From REEB95 sp035648735 (GTDB taxonomy: Bacteria; Pseudomonadota; Alphaproteobacteria; ATCC43930; CGMCC-115725): a DNA stretch of 13,241 nt. Of the stretch, positions 6,528-12,192 are shown piece after piece; the first letter of the stretch is position 1, and every line of letters begins with the position of its first letter. A program made the position numbers and the translations under genes. Location of the stretch: assembly GCA_035648735.1 (NCBI GenBank), contig DASRKX010000043.1, forward strand, positions 1-13,241, given 5' to 3'. Under the pieces are notes generated by a model that was not told the DNA's origin, searched no databases, and saw only the letters and a program-made list of their open reading frames with translations.

Positions 6528-7988
6528 ATGGAAATCCGACAGGCATTTACTTTCGACGACGTCCTGCTGGTGCCTGCCGCCTCGGCCGTCCTTCCCACCG
6601 AAGCCGACACCAAGACCCGCCTGACGCGCGAAGTCACGCTCGGCATTCCGCTGATCTCGGCCGCGATGGACACGGTGACGGAGAGCGCCTTGGCCATCGC
6701 CATGGCGCAGGCCGGCGGCCTCGGCATCATTCACCGCAATCTCGGCATCGAGGAGCAGGCGAACGAGGTCCGCAAGGTCAAGAAATTCGAGGCCGGCATG
6801 GTGATCAACCCGGTCACCATCCATCCCGACGCGACGCTGGCCGACGCGCTGAAGCTGATGGCCGACAACCGCATTTCAAGCATACCGGTGGTCGAGCGCG
6901 GCTCGCAGAAGCTGGTCGGCATCGTCACCAACCGCGACGTGCGCTTCGCCTCCAACCCCAAGCAGCCGATTTCCGAATTGATGACCACCAAGCTGGTCAC
7001 CGTGCGCGAGGGCGTGAAGCGCGACGAGGCGATGAAGCTGCTGCATCAGCATCGCATCGAGAAGCTGCTGGTGGTCGACGGCGCCTATCGCTGCGTCGGA
7101 TTGATCACCGTCAAGGACATCGAGAAGTCGCAGCGCTTCCCGAATGCCTGCAAGGACGAATCCGGCCGCCTGCGCGCGGGCGCCGCGACCGGCACCGGGC
7201 CCGACGGCGTCAAGCGCGCCGAGGCCCTGTTCGACGCCGGCGTCGACGTGCTGGTGGTCGACACCGCGCATGGCCATTCGGCCCGGGTCCTCGACACGGT
7301 CAACCGCATCCGGCGGCTGTCGAATTACACCCAGATCGTCGCCGGCAACGTCGCCACCGCGGAAGGCGCCGCGGCGCTGATCGACGCGGGCGCCGATGCG
7401 GTCAAGGTCGGCATCGGCCCGGGCTCGATCTGCACGACGCGCATGATCGCCGGCGTCGGCGTGCCGCAACTCACGGCGATCCTCGACGCGGTCGAGGCCT
7501 GCCGCAAGAAAAACGTGCCGGTAATCGCCGATGGCGGCGTCAAATTCTCGGGCGATCTGGCGAAGGCGATCGCCGCCGGCGCCGATTGCGTCATGCTGGG
7601 CTCGCTCTTTGCCGGCACCGACGAGAGCCCGGGCGAGGTATTTCTCTACCAGGGCCGCTCCTATAAATCCTATCGCGGGATGGGCTCGGTCGGCGCCATG
7701 GCGCGCGGCTCGGCCGACCGCTACTTCCAGCAGGAAGTGCAGAGCGAGCTCAAGCTGGTGCCCGAGGGCGTCGAGGGCCGCGTCCCGCACAAGGGCCCGG
7801 TGGCCAACGTCGTTCATCAGCTGGTCGGCGGCCTCAAGGCGGCGATGGGCTACACCGGCAACAAGACCATTGCCGAGATGCAGAAGAACTGCCGCTTCGT
7901 GCGCATCACCGGCGCCGGCCTGCGCGAGAGCCACGTCCACGACATCGCCATCACCCGCGAAGCGCCGAATTACCGGCAAGATCTGTGA
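6528..7988 (+). CDS. guaB: IMP dehydrogenase
   Basis: 486 residues from ATG at 6528, with GGGAGG at 6518-6523 four bases upstream. It oxidises IMP to XMP with NAD+, the committed step to GMP. The TIM-barrel start is FTFDDVLLVPA (8-18). Two CBS domains are inserted at about 92-147 and 150-205, with ISSIPVV and IEKLLVV repeats, and are expected to bind adenine/guanine nucleotides allosterically. The active-site loop GIGPGSICTT places the catalytic Cys at residue 302. VIADGGVKFSGD and SADRYFQ (mobile flap Arg-Tyr) follow, and the C-terminus ITGAGLRESHVHDI is typical. Length is the usual one. The 112-base gap before it holds no promoter I would defend. Its stop overlaps the GTG of the rsmB-like gene (GTGA), implying coupled translation. 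Confidence 0.97.
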   Translation: MEIRQAFTFDDVLLVPAASAVLPTEADTKTRLTREVTLGIPLISAAMDTVTESALAIAMAQAGGLGIIHRNLGIEEQANEVRKVKKFEAGMVINPVTIHPDATLADALKLMADNRISSIPVVERGSQKLVGIVTNRDVRFASNPKQPISELMTTKLVTVREGVKRDEAMKLLHQHRIEKLLVVDGAYRCVGLITVKDIEKSQRFPNACKDESGRLRAGAATGTGPDGVKRAEALFDAGVDVLVVDTAHGHSARVLDTVNRIRRLSNYTQIVAGNVATAEGAAALIDAGADAVKVGIGPGSICTTRMIAGVGVPQLTAILDAVEACRKKNVPVIADGGVKFSGDLAKAIAAGADCVMLGSLFAGTDESPGEVFLYQGRSYKSYRGMGSVGAMARGSADRYFQQEVQSELKLVPEGVEGRVPHKGPVANVVHQLVGGLKAAMGYTGNKTIAEMQKNCRFVRITGAGLRESHVHDIAITREAPNYRQDL

Positions 7989-9325
7989 CGCCGGGCGCCA
8001 CCGTCGAGGCGGCGATCGGACTCCTGGTCGATATCGAGAAGCGCCAAGCCCCGGCCGACGACATCGTCGCCACGTATTTCCGCCGCCACCGCTTCGCCGG
8101 GTCGAGCGACCGCGCCGCAATCTCCGCCCATATCTACGCCGTGCTGCGCCACCGCGCGATGCTCGATTGGTGGATCGAGCGCGCCGGCGAGGGCACGCGC
8201 AATGACGCGCGGCCTCGCCTGCTGGCGGCGCTCGTCCTGGTCGAAGGCTGGACGGCGAGCGAGGTCAGGGCCGCTTGCGACGGCGACCGCTTCCGGCCGC
8301 GGGCGCTCTCCCAGCCCGAGAACGCCATGGTCTCGTCGCTGGCGGGGCGCGCGATCGAGCATCCCGACATGCCGTCTCCGGTGCGCGGCAATTATCCCGA
8401 ATGGCTCGGCCCGCATCTCGCGGCGGCGCTGGGCAGCGACCTCGATCGGGAAATGGCGGCGCTCAACCGCGAAGCCGGCCTCGATCTGCGCGTCAATCCG
8501 CTCAAGGGCGTGGACCGCGCCGAGGTGCGCATCGCGCTGAAGCGCGAGAACGTCGAGACGGAGCTGACGCCGTTGTCGCCGCTTGGCCTGCGCGTCACCG
8601 AGCGCGTGCCGCTGGGCCAGCTCGCGGCGTTCCGCGACGGGCTGATCGAAGTCCAGGACGAGGGCTCGCAGGTCGCGGCCTTGCTGGCCGACGCGCGGCC
8701 CGGCATGCGCGTCGTCGATTTCTGCGCCGGCGCCGGCGGCAAGACCCTGGCGCTTGCCGGCACGATGCGGAACCGCGGTCACCTGGTCGCCTGCGACGTC
8801 TCGGCCAAGCGGCTGGAACGGGCGACCGAGCGGCTGCGCCGCGCCGGCGCCAGCATCGTCCAGCGCGTGCCGCTGGCCAATGCGCGCGACAAATGGGTGA
8901 AGCGGCATGACGCCACCTTCGACCGGGTTTTCGTCGATGCCCCCTGCACCGGCACCGGCACCTGGCGGCGCAATCCCGACGCCAAATGGCGGTTGCAGCC
9001 GAAGGATCTGGTCGAGCTGCCGGCGCTGCAGGCGGAAATCCTCGACAGCGCGCAACGTCTGGTGAAGCCGGGCGGCAGGCTGATCTACGCCACCTGCTCG
9101 CTGCTCAGGGAGGAGGACGAGGCGCAGGTCGAGGCTTTCCTCGCGCGCTATCCGCTTTTCGACCTGGTCCCCGCCTGGCGGGTCTGGCGCGACACCATCG
9201 GCGGCAATGCGCCGGAAAAGGCCGCCATGCTGCGGCTGTCGCCGGCGCGGCACGGCACCGACGGCTTCTTCGTCGCCGTCATGGAGCGCAAGCCCGACCC
9301 GCCAAAAAACCAGGCTTTTGGCTGA
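7985..9325 (+). CDS. rsmB: RsmB/NOL1-NOP2-Sun family rRNA cytosine-C5 methyltransferase
   Basis: 446 residues from GTG at 7985, overlapping the guaB stop by 4 nt. The N-terminal about 150 residues resemble the NusB-like RNA-binding domain of RsmB, with SSDRAAISAHIYAVLRHR. The C-terminal Rossmann methyltransferase carries motif I VVDFCAGAGGKTLAL (243-257), motif IV DAPCTGTGTWRRNPD with Cys321, and motif VI YATCSL with nucleophile Cys371. The two-cysteine mechanism of m5C RNA methyltransferases is therefore intact. E. coli RsmB modifies C967 of 16S rRNA, and this is the best guess for the target; alphaproteobacteria carry several paralogues, so the precise position is inferred. Synteny with guaB (and, in related genomes as I recall, guaA) supports it being the guaB-linked copy. 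Confidence 0.88.
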   Translation: MTPGATVEAAIGLLVDIEKRQAPADDIVATYFRRHRFAGSSDRAAISAHIYAVLRHRAMLDWWIERAGEGTRNDARPRLLAALVLVEGWTASEVRAACDGDRFRPRALSQPENAMVSSLAGRAIEHPDMPSPVRGNYPEWLGPHLAAALGSDLDREMAALNREAGLDLRVNPLKGVDRAEVRIALKRENVETELTPLSPLGLRVTERVPLGQLAAFRDGLIEVQDEGSQVAALLADARPGMRVVDFCAGAGGKTLALAGTMRNRGHLVACDVSAKRLERATERLRRAGASIVQRVPLANARDKWVKRHDATFDRVFVDAPCTGTGTWRRNPDAKWRLQPKDLVELPALQAEILDSAQRLVKPGGRLIYATCSLLREEDEAQVEAFLARYPLFDLVPAWRVWRDTIGGNAPEKAAMLRLSPARHGTDGFFVAVMERKPDPPKNQAFG

Positions 9326-9335
9326 GTTTTTGGGC
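9301..9335 (+). terminator. Possible intrinsic terminator after rsmB
   Basis: GCCAAAA (9301-9307) pairs perfectly with TTTTGGC (9316-9322) around an 8-base loop; the rsmB TGA follows at 9323-9325, then GTTTTT. The stem is AT-rich and the T-run starts four bases after it, so strength is uncertain. A second element, the 14-base perfect palindrome AAAACGGCCGTTTT at 9337-9350, follows directly and may add to it. Together they would end the ppx-rlmE-guaB-rsmB transcript before the cold-shock gene. Confidence 0.4.
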
Positions 9336-9517
9336 CAAAACGGCCGTTTTCCTTGCTACCGGGCAGCGGCGGTGGCATGCTCCCGACCATCTTCTTCTCG
9401 GGTCCGGACCGTCCTCCTCGCTCGTCGAGCGCGCCGGATCGAATTGCCGGTTTCCCTGAAGCTCGATCGTCGGCGCAGCGCCTTGCGCTCAATCACCTTC
9501 CACCGGAGGGACACGGC

Positions 9518-9724
9518 ATGGCTATCGGCACGGTCAAATGGTTCAACAGTCAAAAAGGCTTCGGCTTCATCCAGCCCGAGGACGGCTCGAAGGACGTTTT
9601 CGTGCATATCTCGGCGGTCGAGCGTTCGGGCATCGGCAATCTCGTCGAGGGCCAGAAGGTCAGCTTCGAGCTCGAGCGCGGCCAGCAGGGCAAGACCTCG
9701 GCCGTCAACCTTAAGCAGGCCTAA
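9518..9724 (+). CDS. cspA: CspA-family cold-shock protein
   Basis: 68 residues from ATG at 9518, with a strong GGAGGG at 9505-9510. It is a single cold-shock domain: MAIGTVKWFNSQKGFGFIQ includes RNP1 (KGFGFI), and DVFVHISAV is RNP2, followed by GNLVEGQKVSFELE. Such five-stranded OB proteins bind single-stranded RNA/DNA and melt mRNA structure. Many are cold-induced and others are growth-phase or constitutive, so the temperature response is not shown here. The 192 bases between rsmB and this start hold the terminator-like elements, and the remaining about 165 bases could be a long 5' leader, as is usual for cold-shock genes. An upstream extension of the frame to 9353 exists but has no homology-like content. 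infA-like and rpsU follow on the same strand. Confidence 0.95.
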   Translation: MAIGTVKWFNSQKGFGFIQPEDGSKDVFVHISAVERSGIGNLVEGQKVSFELERGQQGKTSAVNLKQA

Positions 9725-9728
9725 CGTC

Positions 9729-9750
9729 GCGGCGCCGCGTCGCGCGCCGC
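9729..9750 (+). other. GC hairpin between the cold-shock and IF-1-like genes
   Basis: GCGGCGC (9729-9735) pairs with GCGCCGC (9744-9750) over an 8-base loop, starting 4 bases after the cspA stop. No T-run follows, so it may be a partial terminator, an mRNA 3' stabiliser or a processing site that sets different levels for the two genes. The infA-like Shine-Dalgarno (AGGAGAA, 9759-9765) lies just after it. Confidence 0.3.
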
Positions 9751-9769
9751 TATCACTCAGGAGAACGGC

Positions 9770-10042
9770 TTGACGAAAGAAGACTTGATCGAGTTCGAAG
9801 GCACGGTCTTCGAGATCTTGCCCGACGCACGCTTTCGAGTACGGCTCGAAAACGGCCACGAGACCTTGGCCTATGCCTCCGGCCGGATGAAAAAGAACCG
9901 CATCCGGGTTCTCGTCGGCGACCGCGTCACGGTCGAAATGACGCCCTACGATCTGACCAAGGGGCGGCTGAGCTTTCGCCACAAGGACGAGCGGCAAACC
10001 GCGAATATCGGGCCGGCGCACGGCGCGCGCCGGCGTCGATGA
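9770..10042 (+). CDS. infA: Translation initiation factor IF-1-like protein with basic C-terminal extension
   Basis: 90 residues from TTG at 9770. The start is set by AGGAGAA at 9759-9765, five bases before, and by the family N-terminus TKEDLIEFEGTV. IF-1 is an S1/OB-fold protein that occupies the 30S A site and helps IF-2 and IF-3 during initiation. The core is well kept: LPDARFRVRLENGHE, GRMKKNRIRVLVGD and VEMTPYDLTKGRLSFR. The usual length is 72. Here an extra 18 or so residues (after about 70, KDERQTANIG to a terminal RRRR) form a positively charged tail. Several alphaproteobacteria have a canonical infA elsewhere and a second one near cold-shock genes, as I recall, so this may be a paralogue rather than the only copy. 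It sits between cspA and rpsU on the same strand. Confidence 0.9.
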   Translation: MTKEDLIEFEGTVFEILPDARFRVRLENGHETLAYASGRMKKNRIRVLVGDRVTVEMTPYDLTKGRLSFRHKDERQTANIGPAHGARRRR

Positions 10043-10071
10043 CACGAAGCAAGAAAGGCTGAAAGCAAGCT

Positions 10072-10275
10072 ATGCAGGTGCTGGTGCGCGACAACGACGT
10101 GGGGCAGGCGCTCCGCGTTCTCAAGAAGAAGATGCAACGCGAAGGCGTGTTCCGCGAGATGAAGCGGCGCCGCGCCTACGAAAAGCCGTCCGAACGCCGC
10201 GTGCGCGAAAAAGGCGAAGCCGTCCGCCGCCATCGCAAGGTGATGCGCAAGCGGATGGAGCGCGAAGGCTTCTAG
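10072..10275 (+). CDS. rpsU: 30S ribosomal protein S21
   Basis: 67 residues from ATG at 10072. It begins MQVLVRDNDVGQALRVLKKKM and continues REGVFREMKRRRAYEKPSERR, the S21 signature, with a very basic C-terminal helix ending RHRKVMRKRMEREGF. S21 binds near the anti-Shine-Dalgarno end of 16S rRNA and takes part in initiation. Length agrees with alphaproteobacterial members. It begins 29 bases after the IF-1-like gene; AGAAAGG lies rather far upstream (about 14 bases), so the ribosome binding site is weak. Placement with cspA and an IF-1-like gene suggests joint control of initiation, an inference. Some alphaproteobacteria carry more than one rpsU. Confidence 0.96.
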   Translation: MQVLVRDNDVGQALRVLKKKMQREGVFREMKRRRAYEKPSERRVREKGEAVRRHRKVMRKRMEREGF

Positions 10276-10311
10276 CCGGAATTTTACGCCGTTAAACGGA
10301 AGATTTATCCC

Positions 10312-10596
10312 GTGCAGCTTCAAACCATCGAAATCGCCGAGCGCGTCACCCTGGCCGGCGGCTATTCCGCCGAGCGGCAGCTCTGGTGCGCCGTCGTCGG
10401 CCGCGCGCTGCAGGATGCGCTCGACCAGATCGCCACGATCCCGGCGCCGGCGGAGCGCCAGAAGATCCGCGAGGATGCCCGCGACTGGTTTGTCAGCAAC
10501 GGGCGCGAGTTCCGCATCGCCTGCGAATCCGCAGGCTACGATCCGGACTATCTGCGCACCCGCATCCTGTCGCTGATCGCCGCCGCCGCGGCCTGA
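10312..10596 (+). CDS. Unknown 94-aa protein downstream of rpsU
   Basis: 94 residues from GTG at 10312, with ACGGAAGA about 10 bases before. I do not recognise a named family. It is predicted mostly helical with no membrane span or signal. Visible segments are YSAERQLWCAVVGRALQDAL (18-37), PAERQKIREDARDWF and SNGREFRIACESAGYDPDYL (62-81). The last part (F-R-x-A/I-C-E-x-A-G-x-D-P-x-x-[LV]-R) recurs in small uncharacterised proteins of phages and alphaproteobacteria, as I recall, and looks like a helix-turn-helix-sized motif. Nucleic-acid binding is a guess. Codon use matches the neighbours, so it is not obviously foreign. It is 36 bases from rpsU and ends convergent with the RhlE-type helicase. 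A GC-rich inverted repeat covers its stop codon. Confidence 0.75.
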   Translation: MQLQTIEIAERVTLAGGYSAERQLWCAVVGRALQDALDQIATIPAPAERQKIREDARDWFVSNGREFRIACESAGYDPDYLRTRILSLIAAAAA

Positions 10597-10611
10597 ACGG
10601 CCGGCGGCGGC
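10579..10611. terminator. GC-rich inverted repeat over the stop codon, between convergent genes
   Basis: GCCGCCGCC (10579-10587) and GGCC (10590-10593) pair with GGCC (10599-10602) and GGCGGCGGC (10603-10611): 13 pairs with a 2-base bulge and a 5-base loop TGAAC containing the stop codon. The position, between two converging genes, suits a bidirectional terminator, but no T-run follows on either strand, so an intrinsic terminator of the classical kind is not shown. Confidence 0.4.
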
Positions 10612-10638
10612 GCCGAACCCGATAACCGGAGCCTTGAC

Positions 10639-11925
10639 CTAGAACGCCGGCGCGGCCTCGCGCCGGTCGTTGCGGCCGTGTCCGCGCGAACGCTTGCGGT
10701 TGCCGCGGTGCGGCTGGTTCTGCGGCCGCCCGGAATGACCCCGCTCGGACCGGCCCTGCCCTTCCGCCGGCGCCGCCTGTTGGCCGGTGCGGTGGAAGCG
10801 ATGGCCCTCGATGACGGTGAGCGGCTGGCGCGTCAGCTTCTCGATGTCCCGCAGGAACGGACGTTCCGAGGGATCGCAGAACGCGATGGCGATGCCCTGC
10901 GCCCCGGCGCGCGCGGTGCGGCCGATGCGATGGACATAGCTCTCGGGCACGTTCGGCATCTCGTAATTGATGACGTGGGTGATGCCGTCGATATCGATGC
11001 CGCGGGCGGCGATGTCGGTGGCAACCAGCACGCGCACGCGGCCGTCGCGGAAGTTGGCGAGCGCCCGCTGCCGCGCCGATTGCGACTTGTTGCTGTGGAA
11101 CGCCTCGGCGCGGATGCCGCCGCGGTCGAGCTGCTCGGCGACGCGGTTGGCGCCGTGCTTGGTCCGGGTGAAGATCAGGGCGCGCGCGATCGCGGAATCC
11201 TGCAGGATTTCGGCGAGCAGGGCGCGCTTGTTGCCGGCGTCGACGAACATCACGCGTTGCTCGATGCGCTCGACCGTGGTGGCCTGGGGCGTCACCTCGA
11301 TGCGCACCGGGTGCTTGAGGATGCTGCCGGCGAGCCGCTCGATCGTCGGCGGCATGGTCGCGGAGAAGAACAGCGTTTGGCGAACCGCCGGAATCCTCGC
11401 GATGATCTTCTTGATGTCGTGGATGAAGCCCATGTCGAGCATCCGGTCGGCCTCGTCCAGGACGAAGACCTGGAGGCGGTCGTATTTGACATAGCCCTGT
11501 TCCGTCAGGTCGAGCAGGCGGCCCGGCGTGGCGACGAGGATGTCGATGCCCCGGTTGAGGGCGTCGACCTGCGGCTGCTGCCCGACGCCGCCGAAGACGA
11601 CGGTGGTGCGGAGCGGCAGGTTCCGGCCGTAGGCGCGGAAGCTGTCGCCGATCTGGATGGCGAGCTCGCGCGTCGGCGTCAGGATCAGCGCGCGCATCGT
11701 GCCGCGCTGCGGCTGAACGCGGGCTTCCGACAGGCGTTGCAGGATCGGCAGCGCGAAGGCCGCGGTCTTGCCGGTGCCGGTCTGGGCGATGCCGAGCAAA
11801 TCCTTGCCGGCGAGCAGATGCGGGATCGCCTGCGCCTGGATCGGCGTCGGGCGTTCATACTTTTCCGCCTGCAGCGCACGCTGCAACGGCTCGGTCAAGC
11901 CGAGTTCTGAGAAGAGTAGAGTCAC
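10639..11925 (-). CDS. rhlE: RhlE-type DEAD-box RNA helicase
   Basis: 428 residues from GTG at 11925 (complement); an in-frame stop lies two codons upstream, so this is the farthest start, although its Shine-Dalgarno is poor. DEAD-box helicases unwind short RNA duplexes using ATP and act in ribosome assembly and mRNA decay, often in the cold. Motifs in order are F-S-E-L-G-L (5-10), Q motif PTPIQ (26-30), Walker A AQTGTGKT (47-54), PTREL (84-88), TPGR (133-136), DEAD (157-160), SAT (188-190), ARGID (307-311) and HRIGRTAR (332-339). From about 374 a basic, Arg/Gly/His/Gln-rich disordered tail runs to the end, as in RhlE. No DbpA/CsdA-type RNA-binding domain is present. It faces the S21 group and is divergent from guaA. 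A 410-residue frame on the opposite strand is a shadow. Confidence 0.93.
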   Translation of the reverse strand: MTLLFSELGLTEPLQRALQAEKYERPTPIQAQAIPHLLAGKDLLGIAQTGTGKTAAFALPILQRLSEARVQPQRGTMRALILTPTRELAIQIGDSFRAYGRNLPLRTTVVFGGVGQQPQVDALNRGIDILVATPGRLLDLTEQGYVKYDRLQVFVLDEADRMLDMGFIHDIKKIIARIPAVRQTLFFSATMPPTIERLAGSILKHPVRIEVTPQATTVERIEQRVMFVDAGNKRALLAEILQDSAIARALIFTRTKHGANRVAEQLDRGGIRAEAFHSNKSQSARQRALANFRDGRVRVLVATDIAARGIDIDGITHVINYEMPNVPESYVHRIGRTARAGAQGIAIAFCDPSERPFLRDIEKLTRQPLTVIEGHRFHRTGQQAAPAEGQGRSERGHSGRPQNQPHRGNRKRSRGHGRNDRREAAPAF

Positions 11926-11960
11926 GGGTTATTTAGCTTTCTGTTAATCATGGCCGGTAA

Positions 11961-11989
11961 CGGACAAGGCGCTATGCGCCGCCGGTCCG
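11961..11989. other. Two-tier hairpin in the rhlE-guaA divergent gap
   Basis: CGGAC (11961-11965) pairs with GTCCG (11985-11989), and inside it GGCGC (11968-11972) pairs with GCGCC (11976-11980) over loop TAT, separated by an asymmetric AA/GCCG internal loop. On the minus strand it would lie about 35 bases before the rhlE GTG, so it may fold in that gene's 5' leader. On the plus strand it is followed shortly by GTTTTAG. Role unknown. Confidence 0.4.
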
Positions 11990-12000
11990 GCAGTTTTAGC

Positions 12001-12036
12001 GTGCCCCGCGCGCGAGGCGGGGTGCTTTGGTTTTGG
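12001..12036 (+). terminator. Terminator-like hairpin upstream of guaA
   Basis: Bases 12001-12009 pair with 12017-12025 (9 pairs, two of them G-T) over loop GCGCGAG, directly followed by TTTGGTTTTGG. This is the best intrinsic-terminator shape in the window on the plus strand. No plus-strand gene precedes it: rhlE runs the other way. It could end an antisense or leader transcript, or act as an attenuator if a guaA promoter lies before it. The rest of the gap (11926-12192, 267 bases) holds the two-tier hairpin and a GGGCC/GGCCC inverted repeat at 12117-12132, with no promoter I would defend. Confidence 0.5.
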
Positions 12037-12192
12037 TGATGCTCTCGAAATGCAGCCGCGTCGCTCAAGATGTTCGACGCGATTCGCGCGCTTACGAGAA
12101 TGGCGCGCTGTACATGGGCCTTTATCGGCCCAAAGTCAAGGAATCTTGCGGGACTTGCGCGCGGCATGTCGTCCCACGATGATGCCGCCCCC

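Noticed and set aside
7970..9253. 427-codon minus-strand frame opposite rsmB
   Set aside because: Shadow of a well-supported methyltransferase gene. Composition is typical of reverse-strand translation of high-GC DNA.
9353..9517. N-terminal extension of the cold-shock protein (start at 9353)
   Set aside because: The strong GGAGGG before ATG 9518 and the fixed length of the CspA family make the upstream stretch an untranslated leader.
10678..11910. 410-codon plus-strand frame opposite rhlE
   Set aside because: The helicase on the minus strand has every DEAD-box motif; this frame has none.
12111..12139. Minus-strand promoter for rhlE: TTGACT with 17-base spacing to CATGTA
   Set aside because: The -35 is good, but the -10 matches the consensus poorly and would give a leader of nearly 190 bases. 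Not strong enough to annotate.
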